Of a stretch of DNA of 64,000 nt, positions 8,135 to 18,121 are shown piece by piece. The notes below the pieces were generated by a model. The model saw only the letters and a list, made by a program, of their open reading frames with translations, was not told the DNA's origin and searched no databases. The position numbers were made by a program, and so were the translations under genes. Within the stretch, counting starts at the first letter, position 1. Each line of letters begins with the position of its first letter. The DNA comes from Flavobacteriales bacterium (GTDB taxonomy: Bacteria; Bacteroidota; Bacteroidia; CAIKAF01): positions 1,180,016 through 1,244,015 of the forward strand of contig JAGYKD010000001.1 in NCBI GenBank assembly GCA_018401695.1. The letters are read 5' to 3'.

Positions 8135-9550
8135 TTAGGCTTTAGCCGTTAGGGTGGAGGGACATACGTATTCGCTCACTTCCAATCCCGCTTCTTCGAG
8201 TGCCTTGAATCCTCCCAAAATGTTTACCACATCGTGCACGCCTCGACTTTTTAAAATCGAAGCCGCAATTACGGAACGGTAACCACCGGCGCAATGCAGG
8301 TAAAATGGCCCTTCCGCTCTAAAGGCATTCATATGCTCGTTCAGGTAATCCAACGGTGTATTCTGCGCCGAAGGCAGGTGGCTCGAAACAAATTCACCGG
8401 GCTTCCGCACGTCCATTATTTTGGGCTGCCGCGCCATAAGTTCTTTCATGACCGATGCGGAAACGTTCTGAATCCTATCGATTTCTTTACCGCCCTGTTC
8501 CCAGGCAGCTAATCCTCCTTTCAGATACCCTAAGGTTTGGTCGTAGCCCACCCGCGCCAGGCGTGTCACCACCTCTTCTTCTCGGCCTTCTTCGGCTACA
8601 ATCAACAGGGCTTGGTCAATGGAAGGAAAAAGTGCGCCAACCCAAGGAGCAAATTGGCCGTCAATGCCTATGCTTATGGAGCCCGGAATATGCGAGGCGG
8701 TAAACGCTTCGGGACTTCGAGTGTCCAACACCAAAGCATGGTGCTGCTCGGCCAAAGCTTCAAACGCATCCGGAGTCAAAGCGGTCATGCCTCTGTCTTT
8801 AATGCCATCCAAGGAATCGTAGCCCTGTTTGTTGAGCCGCACATTCTCCGGAAAATAAGCCGGTGGGGGCATTAAGCCTGTGGTCACTTCTTTAATAAAG
8901 TCCTCTCGACTCAACCCTGGGTTTAATGCATAGTTCACCTCTTTTTGGTGCCCCAGGGTGTCGAAGGTTTCTTTACCTAAGTTTTTTCCGCAAGCGGAAC
9001 CGGCGCCATGTCCGGGGTATACCAGCAGGCTATCGGGCAAAGGCAAAATTTTGTTGTGGATGGATTCGTACAAGTGACCGGCCAAGTCCTCCTCGCTGAG
9101 GTCGCCTTTTACCGCCAAGTCCGGACGGCCCACATCGTTAATGAACAAGGTGTCGCCTGTAAACAAGGCCTTGGGTTCGTCCTTTTCGTTGCGCAACAAA
9201 TAACAGGTGCTCTCCATGGTATGCCCGGGAGTATGCAACACTTCAATGCTGATATTTCCCAAAGTCAAACGCTCGCCGTCTTTGGCCTGATGTACTTCGT
9301 ACAGCGGTTGAGCTAAAGGCCCAAACACCACTTTTGCTCCGGTCTTGCGGGCCAGGTCCAAATGACCGGACACAAAGTCGGCGTGGAAATGCGTTTCCAG
9401 CACATACTTAATTTCTACGCCCATGGCTTTGGCTTTTTGGACGTAAGCTTCGGTATCCCGCAAAGGGTCTATCACTAAGGCTTCTTTTCCGGAGGCAATA
9501 AAGTAGGCTCCCTGCGCCAAGCAACCGGTATAGATTTGTTCAATATGCAT
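8135..9550 (-). CDS. Persulfide dioxygenase fused to two rhodanese domains
   Basis: A 471-residue cytoplasmic fusion. The metallo-beta-lactamase domain (1-230) has the iron/zinc ligands THFHAD (His54, His56, Asp58), His110 in HTPGH, Asp133 in FTGD and His181 in YPGHGAG, matching ETHE1-type persulfide dioxygenases. Two rhodanese domains follow. The first (about 258-355) has no cysteine at its loop (LLIVAEEGRE), so it is probably inactive. The second (about 368-465) carries Cys420 in LHCAGGYRS and should transfer sulfane sulfur. The start at 9550 begins the recognisable fold. It would oxidise the persulfide made by SQR to sulfite and exchange sulfur to form thiosulfate. Confidence 0.92.
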   Translation of the reverse strand: MHIEQIYTGCLAQGAYFIASGKEALVIDPLRDTEAYVQKAKAMGVEIKYVLETHFHADFVSGHLDLARKTGAKVVFGPLAQPLYEVHQAKDGERLTLGNISIEVLHTPGHTMESTCYLLRNEKDEPKALFTGDTLFINDVGRPDLAVKGDLSEEDLAGHLYESIHNKILPLPDSLLVYPGHGAGSACGKNLGKETFDTLGHQKEVNYALNPGLSREDFIKEVTTGLMPPPAYFPENVRLNKQGYDSLDGIKDRGMTALTPDAFEALAEQHHALVLDTRSPEAFTASHIPGSISIGIDGQFAPWVGALFPSIDQALLIVAEEGREEEVVTRLARVGYDQTLGYLKGGLAAWEQGGKEIDRIQNVSASVMKELMARQPKIMDVRKPGEFVSSHLPSAQNTPLDYLNEHMNAFRAEGPFYLHCAGGYRSVIAASILKSRGVHDVVNILGGFKALEEAGLEVSEYVCPSTLTAKA

Positions 9551-9620
9551 GGTATTGTGGTATTTTCGAATTGTTGAATACAAAAGTAAAGGCTGACAAA
9601 TGAACACTTGGTGACCAAGG

Positions 9621-10415
9621 TCACATGTCCAGGAGCTGCTGGGCCATAATAAACACACCCATTACCAGCACAAACCAACCAAAAGCGGGTTTCAGTTTCT
9701 CTCCGCTGATGCGGTCGCTCAGCCAACTTCCCACAAATATGCCGGCAATAGAAATGGCACTAAAGCCCATCAAAAACATCCAGTCGATTTCTCGGTTGGC
9801 CACATCGCCCGTAAAGCCAATCAAGCTTTTAGCGGCAATGATTATTAGGGAAGTACCCACGGCCTGCTTCATGGGCAAACCGGTCACCAGCACCAGCACA
9901 GGAATAATCAAAAAGCCACCGCCGGCGCCTACCAAACCGGTAAGCACGCCAACCCCCAGTCCTTCTACCAACACTACGGCATAGGATTTCCAGCCGGTAT
10001 GCTTTTCCTTGGGAGTCGCTGCGCCGCCTTTCTTCTTTCGAATCATTGAAAATGAGGCCAGAACCATCAGCACGGCAAAGAGCAGCATCATCCAGGTGCC
10101 TTTAGATAGGCCGGCAATGGTTTCCGGCAGCCAAGGCACCAAAGTATATCGGGTAAAAAACACTGCTACAATCGAAGGTGCACCAAAAGCCAAAGCAATG
10201 TTGATTTTTGCCAAGCCCTTGCGCCAGGCCTGAGCTCCACCTACAAGGCTCGAAATGCCAACAATAAACAGCGAATAAGCCGTGGCCGTTTCCGTGTCCA
10301 GACCCAAAAAATAGAACAACACGGGAACCGTCAAAATCGATCCCCCGCCGCCAATAAGTCCCAACGAAATGCCAATGGCAAGCGCCGATATCCAACCAAG
10401 TATTTCTAGTACCAT
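9621..10415 (-). CDS. TauE/SafE-family anion permease
   Basis: A 264-residue inner-membrane protein with about eight helices and the two internally repeated glycine-rich signatures of the family, [15 protein letters not shown] near 19-33 and [17 protein letters not shown] in the second half. Members export or import sulfite, sulfoacetate or related anions. The ATG at 10415 begins the recognisable domain; the longer open frame upstream covers the promoter and a repeat. As first gene of the sulfide operon it probably removes sulfite made by the persulfide dioxygenase, an inference from context. Confidence 0.88.
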   Translation of the reverse strand: MVLEILGWISALAIGISLGLIGGGGSILTVPVLFYFLGLDTETATAYSLFIVGISSLVGGAQAWRKGLAKINIALAFGAPSIVAVFFTRYTLVPWLPETIAGLSKGTWMMLLFAVLMVLASFSMIRKKKGGAATPKEKHTGWKSYAVVLVEGLGVGVLTGLVGAGGGFLIIPVLVLVTGLPMKQAVGTSLIIIAAKSLIGFTGDVANREIDWMFLMGFSAISIAGIFVGSWLSDRISGEKLKPAFGWFVLVMGVFIMAQQLLDM

Positions 10416-10431
10416 GTGTTTTGCTTTAGCA

Positions 10432-10475
10432 CAAAGGACGCAAGACTTTATTCCATATTCAGTAACAATAGTTAC
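10432..10475 (-). promoter_or_regulatory. Candidate Crp/Fnr-type operator and promoter of the sulfide operon
   Basis: A GTAAC-AATA-GTTAC palindrome lies at 10462-10475, about 53 bases upstream of the tauE ATG. Reading the minus strand, a GTCCTTTG sequence at 10432-10439 is a weak match to the Bacteroidota -7 box TAnnTTTG. The palindrome centre would then be near -41 relative to the start of transcription, the usual place for an activator of the Crp/Fnr family. The regulator is not encoded in the window. Confidence 0.4.
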
Positions 10476-10502
10476 AATAAAGTAAAAGAAGCGCAAAGGG
10501 TA

Positions 10503-10671
10503 GGGCCCTCGCCCATAGAATAATCCCGCTCCGTATCCGGCCCCGGGCTGCGGCCAACCTCCCCGGCATTTAGCCGCTCTAAGGCTCCGGGGGTTCCGCA
10601 AAGCTTCACCTCCTCACCTAAGAGAGACTACATGCCGGCTTCGGTGGGTCCTCCGCTTGGGCCGGGGGGCC
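10503..10671 (-). repeat. Family A GC-rich dispersed repeat, copy 2 (inverted relative to copy 1)
   Basis: Read on the minus strand it matches 820-986 closely, with the same GGCCCCCCGGCCC beginning, the AGCTTTGCGGAACCCCCGG core, GGGCCGGATACGGAG and the ATGGGCGAGGGCCC end. The bracket around the core is CTCT/AGAG here. It fills most of the 309-base space between tauE and the sprA stop codon. With copy 1 it forms a long inverted pair around the whole sulfide operon. Confidence 0.75.
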
Positions 10672-10724
10672 ATTCTATAAAATTTATGCATTCTAAGGGG
10701 ACATTCCCATCCCTTGCCCCCATT

Positions 10725-13700
10725 TTAGGGCTGCAAAGTAAAGCGGATGCTCAAACCTCCGTTGCTGGTAGAGGTCGGAAACTGGTTCGAAATAAAAGGA
10801 TTGTTGCCCACATGATCAAAGAAGAACCGCGCCGATATAGACTTGCTGAAGGCATACTCCGCAAAAAACTTTATGTTCAAGGCTTGCTGTCCTGCCGTTA
10901 CCTGCTGCACCTCTTCCTCAATTTTGCGAATGACCGTAGCATTGTCTCTCCAGCCAATGTCCAAACGAATGTTCAATTGGTTGGCTATGCGTTTGCCGTT
11001 GATTAGGAAGGGGAAGGGGAATTCGGCCACCCGATAACCTGCGCCGACCGCCACCTCAAAGGTATTGTTCTCGGTTACCTGATTGTTGGGGAAATTTAAA
11101 CTGATGTTGCGCGAAGACTTAAGCTCTACCGTAGCCTGGATGTCGTTGTTAAAGGTCAAGTCCAGCTTAATCAGTGGATTAAAACTTTCTTGCAAGGTCA
11201 CCGAGTTTAAGAAAAAACGACTCACAAAATTGTTGTTGGGGTCCAATTCGGTAAACCCGAAAGGATTGTTGTCCCAATAGCCGGCCCCCACCTGATTGTA
11301 GGCGTTGTTGGACTGGTATCCGCTCATGGACAAGGTGCTTTGATAGCCATGGGTAAGGACAATATTTTTTAAGCGATCTTTAAAGAAAGGAATGTTCTTG
11401 AGCCCATCAAATTGGACCCTCCAGTTGGGAATAGGAATGTCCGGGAACATATCCAACGATTGGCTTTCGGCATCTACGCCACGGTATGCTGCCAAGAAAG
11501 AGTACAGCAAAACATCGCTTTGGTTGGGCCCAAATCCGGGTTGATACGCGGCGTTTGGATTCACTGTTACTTCCGGGTTCAGCTCACCCAATCGTCTTGA
11601 AATTACTGAGCGGTTTTGCAGCATTTGATCAAAAATGCGGCTGGTAAAATTGTCGCCATCCTTACCAAAGAAGGTGCCCAAAGTCATATAGGACATGGTG
11701 AAATTACCCATGGTGAGTGGGTTTTGCGCTCTATAATCGTTGATGCTGGGCACAAAACGATAGTTGGATTGGTAGTTTTCGGAGAAGGTTCGGTTGGCCG
11801 TAAAAGTTACTCTAAATCCTTTAAAAGGTTCGTAGGTTGAGTTGGCGGTCAAATTGCTGGTATGGGTGCGCATAAACATTAGGTTCAGGGTGGAGTCCCG
11901 CACCAACCACTTGTCCGACACAATTTTTTGCGCCAAATCTTGGTCGTCGAATTGGCGACCAAAGGCAAAATCCGGACCAATGCCTGGGCCGCTGAAATTC
12001 ATGCCCAACAGATCGGTTCCCTGGGCATAACCGGGCAACACGGTGCCGTTGGTTTCGGTGTAGGAAACCGACATGTTCTTAAAGCCGGTAAATATTTTTA
12101 CCATGGTCTCCGGCACAATTCCCAAATCAATTTTCTTAATCTTTCGGACGCCGGTAATGAGCACATCGGCGCGTTTGATGTCGTCGGAAGCGGTAAAGAG
12201 TAAGGCATTTTCGTCTTTTATTTCCACTTTTCCTTGCACCGTATCTCCGTCTTGGGTAATCACAAACACTTCTACGTCCTCGGTTTTGAGCTTGTGGCGG
12301 AGGCGTCGTTTTCTATCCTTTTTAAAGGAATAAGGCTTTTTGGCCTTCCATTTCACTTCTTTGAATTTGTACTTGGTACTGTCTATGTCCTCTCCGGGTT
12401 TTTCGGGGCGCTTGGGTTGGTGGAGTTTTTTCAGGTAGGGACTCTTGCGGTATAGGGTATTGAAATTGATTTGACCGTTGAGTTTTCGGCTTTGGTTGTT
12501 CTGCACAATATTCCCCCAACGACCTCGGGTAAATTCTTGGGTAGTTTGATTGCGTTCCAAGTTGCTGGCCGTCCAACTGAAATCGCCCCCATATCCGGCA
12601 GAAAGGGTTACAAAGTCGAGTAAAGGTATTTTGCTCAATGGTAAGGCATAGTTCAAGTCGAATCTGTGGTTGTAGCGTGTGTTTCTTCCCAACCCTTGTA
12701 CCCTTGGGGCTACCGTGCTGTCGAGTTGCATTTCCGGCTCATCAATGCGCGAATTGTTGGTTGCCGAAAAGGTTGCGGTTATAGAGCGGGTGGGGTTGTA
12801 TTGGAACTCGTAATTGCGGGTCCAGGTAAAGTTCTTCCTAAAGGTAGGTAGAATTAAAAGGTCGTAGCGGGTAGTATTGCGGAGCTTAAACTCGTTCCAA
12901 TCGCGCAATACGTTGGCGCTAAAGCCCAAGCGTTTGGGCATCCAAGTAAAGTTAAAGTCTTTAATGAGTTTTAGCCATTTGGATCTAAAGCGTTTGGAGC
13001 GTTTAAAGGGCTCCCAGTACTTTACGGATGGACTAAAGGACCAGGTCAATGCTGCCCTATGTTCGTAGGTATTGTTGTATTCGGTATTGATGTCCTGAAA
13101 AAGCTCTTCGCTGTAGGCATAAGAAACCGTAAAGTTTGATATGTCGTAGATTTTAGGCCCGGAGGAGCTTTTGCCGCGCTGCTTGCGCATGTTGTTGATG
13201 TTTACGCTGCGCCGAGTGGTAATGGTCTGCACAATGCTGCGCAAGGAGTCTCGGGCAATGTCGTTGGGCAGCACCTGAAGCGCATCGGTAAACAAAATAT
13301 CCGGATCCAGTGGGTTGAATTGGGGATTGGCTAGAGAATTGCTGTAGCCAATAAACAATGGAATTTGCACACCGGCTTCTTTGCCAAAGAATTTGCCCAG
13401 TTCAAGTCGGGTGGTAAGGTCAATGGTGGTGGTGTTTTCTCTGGCACGTTCTTGTGGTCTTTGTTCAATGGCTCCAAAACCAAAGCGGGTAGTTCCCACC
13501 GACAAACCTACCTGTCCAAAGTCTGCCAAATCTAAGGTGCTTCGCGCTAAGGCAGCCCAGCCACCGGGTTCAAAATAATCGGTTACCCGCAATTCGTTTA
13601 CCCAAACTTGTACGCATTTGGCCAAGCCATCGTCGGGTTGGGAACCGGGTTGGCCCGTTTGCCAAGGATTGTTCTTTTTTGCCGGGTTGCGTACCCCAAT

Positions 13701-16700
13701 TAAAATGGTGCGGACATTGGCCAGGTTGGGATTGCCTCGCACCGAAACCCGTTGGCCGTTAATAACGTCAGAATAAATGACGTTGGGGTTTTCGCCTTCA
13801 GTATTTCTTCGGAGTTTTAAATCGGGGAGCAAGGCAAGTTCAATATTTACCCGGTTCTTCTCCGGCCATACGTTTTCGCGGTAGTCCGGATCTTGGTTTG
13901 GATCTCCTGAAGCAGCATTGGGTTGAATGGAAATGTCGGAAGGCGACAAAGGGATTTCGTATTCGTAGTAGTTCTCAGAGGCATCCATGCCCAAGCGTAC
14001 AAAAACGGTTACGTCGTTGCTGTCTAAAGCAAAACCTTCTACTCCTTCTAAGTGCGCATACATGCGCAGGAATTTGTAGGCCCTCAGGTCCAATTCGGTG
14101 TTTTTAAACACGGCCTTGCCTTCGCCGTCCTTTAAATCGCAGGCATTAAGTACCAAGGATTGCTCATTGAGCTGTTGAAGCTGAGGGTTAGCCGGGTCAA
14201 TCTCACGAGTAATTCCAGGCGGCAATACATAAGGGAAGGGCTCTTTTTGTGTATTCTCCTCAATGTTTACCGTGGTGCTGTTAAAATCGGCGCCTTCTTG
14301 CCAAATATCGGCCACATCGGCAATGAGTCCGGGGAAAACCCGCCAATCGGCACGCACCAATTGCAAAGTGGCCAAACGCACAAAAATATCGTCCGGGAAA
14401 TTCCTCATGGCCATGCGCATGAAACGAATGCTGCGGAAGTCGTTGATATTCCCAAACTTCTCTTTCATTTCTGTTTGCACAGGAATGCGGAATTGAATCC
14501 AACGTACCGGCTTGTTGATGGTTCCTCCGCTTGGTCCGGGAACCGAGGCCGTGGTTTCCAATATATCGCTGATGAAGTTTTCGCCGATTTGATCCAGGTC
14601 TTGCGGCCTTAAGCTGATGGAATACTGGTAATAGGATTCAGGTTGGTCTAGCGTATAGTTGACGTTGATGTCTTCGGAGTTGGGAATTTGCCCAAAAGAT
14701 TCGGTATTGTTTTGGGCAGGCGAGTTTCCCTCAGGACCTAAAAAGTTTTTGTAGCGGTTGTGGATGTAGTTTTCGCCGGGAATATTTTGGTCGTTGTTGT
14801 AGCCGGTTCCGGCATAATGGCGAAAGTTGTCGCCGGCCGGGTCGTTTTGAAGCAATGCCAAAGAGGCGCTTCCTCCCAATACTCCCGCAGCTTGGTTCAA
14901 AAAGGCATTGAAAAAGTCGGCTTCGTCTTCGTCGCTAAGGCCATCGTAGCCTACATCTTGCAATTCACGGTTGACAGGGTCGTTGTCAAAGTTTTGGTTG
15001 ATGGGTTGCAAGAGCGGAATGCGTCCCCAAGCGGTTTCTATAACCGGACGGTCTTCTTGGGGTGTGGGCAGGCCGTTTTCGTAGCTCATTCTTCCATCAC
15101 GCAGAATGTCCTCACTCATATTTCCTACTTGAATAAGGAAATCGCCGCCGCCGTCGGGCAGCAAATTGGCGTTTGTGGAACCGGGAACCCCGTTGTCCCA
15201 TTCTTTCAATTGATTTAGGTCTTCGGATTGGAAGGGGTCCATCATCCAAAATTCTATGTAGGCAATGTTGGCGGCATCCCAGTTGGTGGTTTCCATGCGG
15301 CGCATCATGAGGCCGAAATTGGAACGGGGATTCAACAGTCCCACTCGATTGGTGGCCGCAGGATCCAAGCTGTTTGCATCAAAATTGTAGGGGCCGCGTT
15401 CTGCAGGATAGTAGTGAATGTCCAACACCTGTTGGTTGATTTGTTGCTGGGTATAGTTGGGTTGAAACCCGGGGAACACCTCGGTTGGACGTATTTCCCG
15501 AAGGTAATTGTTGGCCCGCATTACGGGGTCGTTGCTTACGTTGGGCGGAGTTTGGCTGTTTTGACGAAAGAACAAAGGGTCCATAATGAACCAGGTCATT
15601 TTGGCCCGATTGAATCCGTAACGCAAATCGTCGAACAAATCGCCGTTGGGAAACTGTGGATTGGATTGGGGCACACTACCCAAACGCCAAGCAGTAAAAC
15701 TTTTGATGTCAATGGCCGTTTCTGCCGCTTCAAAGTCGTCCACAAAGGAAACACCTCCCTCGCCGTTGGCATCAATAACACCGTTAAAGCCCGGAATCAA
15801 GTGCGCAAATTCACCGTTAAAGGTCAACACACTAGGCGCTTTGGTGTCAATGCCGGGGATTTTATCTACCAAACGCGTTACGATGGGAAGTTCACGGGTA
15901 AGGTTTACATCCAAGCCCCAAATGGTGTTGTTCACCGGCTCATTGCCAATATCGATTTTTTGGGTTAAGGGCAGCTCATTCAAATTCATAATGGTAGCTC
16001 CTACCACAAAATCTTTATTGAACCGGTAATCGACATGCGTACCCATCAGGCGCTTTTGCTGAATGTTAAAGGTTGCATTGTTCTCCATGGAGATGTTGAT
16101 GGGCAAGCCGGAATTCAGCACGCCATCGTTGATGATGCGCACCCGTCCAATGGCATAATCTACCGTATAGTCTGAACCTTCGGTTAAGGTTTGTCCGCCT
16201 GCGGTAACCGTTACCGAACCTTGTGGAACATTGAATGCATTAAGGCTGATTTCCGAACCGGAGGCACCTTGGTAGGAACCTCCCAGGTAAAAGCGGTTCT
16301 TTTCTTGATTGAGCTCTGCCAACTCCTGAATATTGGCGTATAGCTCATCGAAAGCGTAGCGCTCTGTCATGGCCTGGATGTCGGCCGAGGGATTGTTGAG
16401 GTTGGCCTGCGTAAAGATGCGCTCTAAATATTGAGCAGAAAAAGGCTCCTTTACGGGGAAAATGATGCGTCCGTTTTGTGAGATGATGGTTTTGCCCTCA
16501 ATAAAATCGAAAAAGCCATCGGTGAGTTGATCCCCTTGTGGGTTGAGTCGGTCCAAATTGAACAATTGAAGCAAGGGTGTACCACTCACTCCGGGCGCAT
16601 TGGGAAAATAGTTGACTTTTACCCCGGTTTCGGTATCTTGATACAGGATATTTAAGGCAAAATCTTCTTGACCTATATTGAACCCTCCAATGCTGTAGAT

Positions 16701-18077
16701 GTTTTTCATCATCCAAGGCCAGTTGGCCTCTTGCACATCTAAGTTGGAAGACTTTAGCAGTTTTACCACCAAAGCACCCGGAGAGGCCACATCTTGAGAA
16801 AACTCCCCTACCCGAAAGGTTTGCCCACCTGCGGTGTATTCGTAGGCAACGGCCAGGACTTCGTCGGCATTCAAGGCTTGGTTGAGGGAAATATACCCCA
16901 GCAAAGGATCAAAGGTGTATTCGTTGGGACTTAGCAGACGGGCATTGGTCAACTTCTCAATTTGGGTGCCGTTGTTGAGCTGGTTAAATAAGTATTGCGA
17001 AGTAATGTCGCGTACCGAAGGGTCTAAGGTTTGAGGATTAAAATTATTGGCATTATCAGGGAACACGTTGGTGTTGGGTAGGTTTTCGCCTAGAGGCAAG
17101 AGGCCTACAATGTTGCGGACGTTTTCGGTAGCGTTAATGCGGTTGGTAACCCAAACTTCGATTCGAGTAATGTTTACGGCAGAGGTTACGAAAGGCAAAT
17201 TTTGGTTGGCCTGATCGTATTGGTTCATAAAATAATCGCTGAGGAAGAAGTGTCGATTGGCCTCGTATTTTGCGGCTGATATTTCAAATTCGGTTACCTG
17301 TGCCCCGCCTTGAACGGTAATATTTTGGCGTTGTCCTTGTTGTTGCGCAAAAACGGATTCGATTTCCCACCGGCCAAATTTGAGTCGGTTTTTTACCCCA
17401 AAAAGAGAAGAGGACCCTTGAATAAGTTGACCGTCGAGGCCGAGGTTTACGTTACCAAACTCAATCAATTGCAAAATATCGTCTTCGCCTCCCTCGTAGG
17501 CCAGGTTCATTTGGTTTTCGAAGGCAAAAACCGATTCGGTATTGAAGTTGGTGTTGAGCTTGATTTTGTCACCAATGCTTCCCACCACGTTTACCTGAAT
17601 GTTTTGATCGAATTGAAAGGTAGTAATGGTGCGTTGGGAAAGGGGAATGTTGGGATTGTCGTTGTGGTTTACCCGAACCCCCATAATTAATTCGGCGCTA
17701 CCTTGGGGACGAATTTCAATATTTCCCAGACCTCCGGGGATATCGCCCAAATTGATTTGAGGGATGAGCGAGTTGGACTCGTCGCCTTTGGCTTGTTCGC
17801 CGGCCTTTTGGCGCCAGTAATCTAAGGCTTGGCGTGCCATTTCACGGGATCTATACTCTTCGGGCGAGAGGTATTCGGAGGCGATTTCGATGTCTCCTAC
17901 CTTTTTCACCACTTCGTATTGGCCGGATTCCGGGTCATAGTTCACCTCCTCGGTGATTCCCGGGGGATCATCGTCGCCCATTTGATGGTGGCTGGAGTCT
18001 TGCTGGGCCAGCAAAAGGCTTGGCAAAAGCGCCAGCAACAGCACCCACATCGGTAAGAACAGTTTCCTCAACCGCAT
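10725..18077 (-). CDS. sprA: SprA, outer-membrane translocon of the type IX secretion system
   Basis: A very large protein (2450 residues from the ATG at 18077) with a signal peptide ending near LLLAQQDS. SprA forms the single-chain 36-strand barrel through which T9SS cargo crosses the outer membrane. The sequence shows long runs of barrel strands, many Asn/Thr/Arg-rich loops, and a C-terminus (GGLSIRFTLQP) ending like a beta strand; length fits the family, about 2300-2500. An in-frame ATG at 18104 would add nine residues before the signal peptide. It lies 44 bases after ruvA, the usual partner in flavobacteria. Its plug/lateral-gate partner PorV is encoded at 56600. Confidence 0.95.
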   Translation of the reverse strand: MRLRKLFLPMWVLLLALLPSLLLAQQDSSHHQMGDDDPPGITEEVNYDPESGQYEVVKKVGDIEIASEYLSPEEYRSREMARQALDYWRQKAGEQAKGDESNSLIPQINLGDIPGGLGNIEIRPQGSAELIMGVRVNHNDNPNIPLSQRTITTFQFDQNIQVNVVGSIGDKIKLNTNFNTESVFAFENQMNLAYEGGEDDILQLIEFGNVNLGLDGQLIQGSSSLFGVKNRLKFGRWEIESVFAQQQGQRQNITVQGGAQVTEFEISAAKYEANRHFFLSDYFMNQYDQANQNLPFVTSAVNITRIEVWVTNRINATENVRNIVGLLPLGENLPNTNVFPDNANNFNPQTLDPSVRDITSQYLFNQLNNGTQIEKLTNARLLSPNEYTFDPLLGYISLNQALNADEVLAVAYEYTAGGQTFRVGEFSQDVASPGALVVKLLKSSNLDVQEANWPWMMKNIYSIGGFNIGQEDFALNILYQDTETGVKVNYFPNAPGVSGTPLLQLFNLDRLNPQGDQLTDGFFDFIEGKTIISQNGRIIFPVKEPFSAQYLERIFTQANLNNPSADIQAMTERYAFDELYANIQELAELNQEKNRFYLGGSYQGASGSEISLNAFNVPQGSVTVTAGGQTLTEGSDYTVDYAIGRVRIINDGVLNSGLPINISMENNATFNIQQKRLMGTHVDYRFNKDFVVGATIMNLNELPLTQKIDIGNEPVNNTIWGLDVNLTRELPIVTRLVDKIPGIDTKAPSVLTFNGEFAHLIPGFNGVIDANGEGGVSFVDDFEAAETAIDIKSFTAWRLGSVPQSNPQFPNGDLFDDLRYGFNRAKMTWFIMDPLFFRQNSQTPPNVSNDPVMRANNYLREIRPTEVFPGFQPNYTQQQINQQVLDIHYYPAERGPYNFDANSLDPAATNRVGLLNPRSNFGLMMRRMETTNWDAANIAYIEFWMMDPFQSEDLNQLKEWDNGVPGSTNANLLPDGGGDFLIQVGNMSEDILRDGRMSYENGLPTPQEDRPVIETAWGRIPLLQPINQNFDNDPVNRELQDVGYDGLSDEDEADFFNAFLNQAAGVLGGSASLALLQNDPAGDNFRHYAGTGYNNDQNIPGENYIHNRYKNFLGPEGNSPAQNNTESFGQIPNSEDINVNYTLDQPESYYQYSISLRPQDLDQIGENFISDILETTASVPGPSGGTINKPVRWIQFRIPVQTEMKEKFGNINDFRSIRFMRMAMRNFPDDIFVRLATLQLVRADWRVFPGLIADVADIWQEGADFNSTTVNIEENTQKEPFPYVLPPGITREIDPANPQLQQLNEQSLVLNACDLKDGEGKAVFKNTELDLRAYKFLRMYAHLEGVEGFALDSNDVTVFVRLGMDASENYYEYEIPLSPSDISIQPNAASGDPNQDPDYRENVWPEKNRVNIELALLPDLKLRRNTEGENPNVIYSDVINGQRVSVRGNPNLANVRTILIGVRNPAKKNNPWQTGQPGSQPDDGLAKCVQVWVNELRVTDYFEPGGWAALARSTLDLADFGQVGLSVGTTRFGFGAIEQRPQERARENTTTIDLTTRLELGKFFGKEAGVQIPLFIGYSNSLANPQFNPLDPDILFTDALQVLPNDIARDSLRSIVQTITTRRSVNINNMRKQRGKSSSGPKIYDISNFTVSYAYSEELFQDINTEYNNTYEHRAALTWSFSPSVKYWEPFKRSKRFRSKWLKLIKDFNFTWMPKRLGFSANVLRDWNEFKLRNTTRYDLLILPTFRKNFTWTRNYEFQYNPTRSITATFSATNNSRIDEPEMQLDSTVAPRVQGLGRNTRYNHRFDLNYALPLSKIPLLDFVTLSAGYGGDFSWTASNLERNQTTQEFTRGRWGNIVQNNQSRKLNGQINFNTLYRKSPYLKKLHQPKRPEKPGEDIDSTKYKFKEVKWKAKKPYSFKKDRKRRLRHKLKTEDVEVFVITQDGDTVQGKVEIKDENALLFTASDDIKRADVLITGVRKIKKIDLGIVPETMVKIFTGFKNMSVSYTETNGTVLPGYAQGTDLLGMNFSGPGIGPDFAFGRQFDDQDLAQKIVSDKWLVRDSTLNLMFMRTHTSNLTANSTYEPFKGFRVTFTANRTFSENYQSNYRFVPSINDYRAQNPLTMGNFTMSYMTLGTFFGKDGDNFTSRIFDQMLQNRSVISRRLGELNPEVTVNPNAAYQPGFGPNQSDVLLYSFLAAYRGVDAESQSLDMFPDIPIPNWRVQFDGLKNIPFFKDRLKNIVLTHGYQSTLSMSGYQSNNAYNQVGAGYWDNNPFGFTELDPNNNFVSRFFLNSVTLQESFNPLIKLDLTFNNDIQATVELKSSRNISLNFPNNQVTENNTFEVAVGAGYRVAEFPFPFLINGKRIANQLNIRLDIGWRDNATVIRKIEEEVQQVTAGQQALNIKFFAEYAFSKSISARFFFDHVGNNPFISNQFPTSTSNGGLSIRFTLQP

Positions 18078-18121
18078 TCTGTGTATGTTCCTGCAACTAA
18101 CCAATGCTTAACTCCAAAAAT

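Noticed and set aside
9551-9658. N-terminal extension of the persulfide dioxygenase
   Set aside because: The extra 36 residues contain no conserved sequence; the fold starts at the ATG at 9550.
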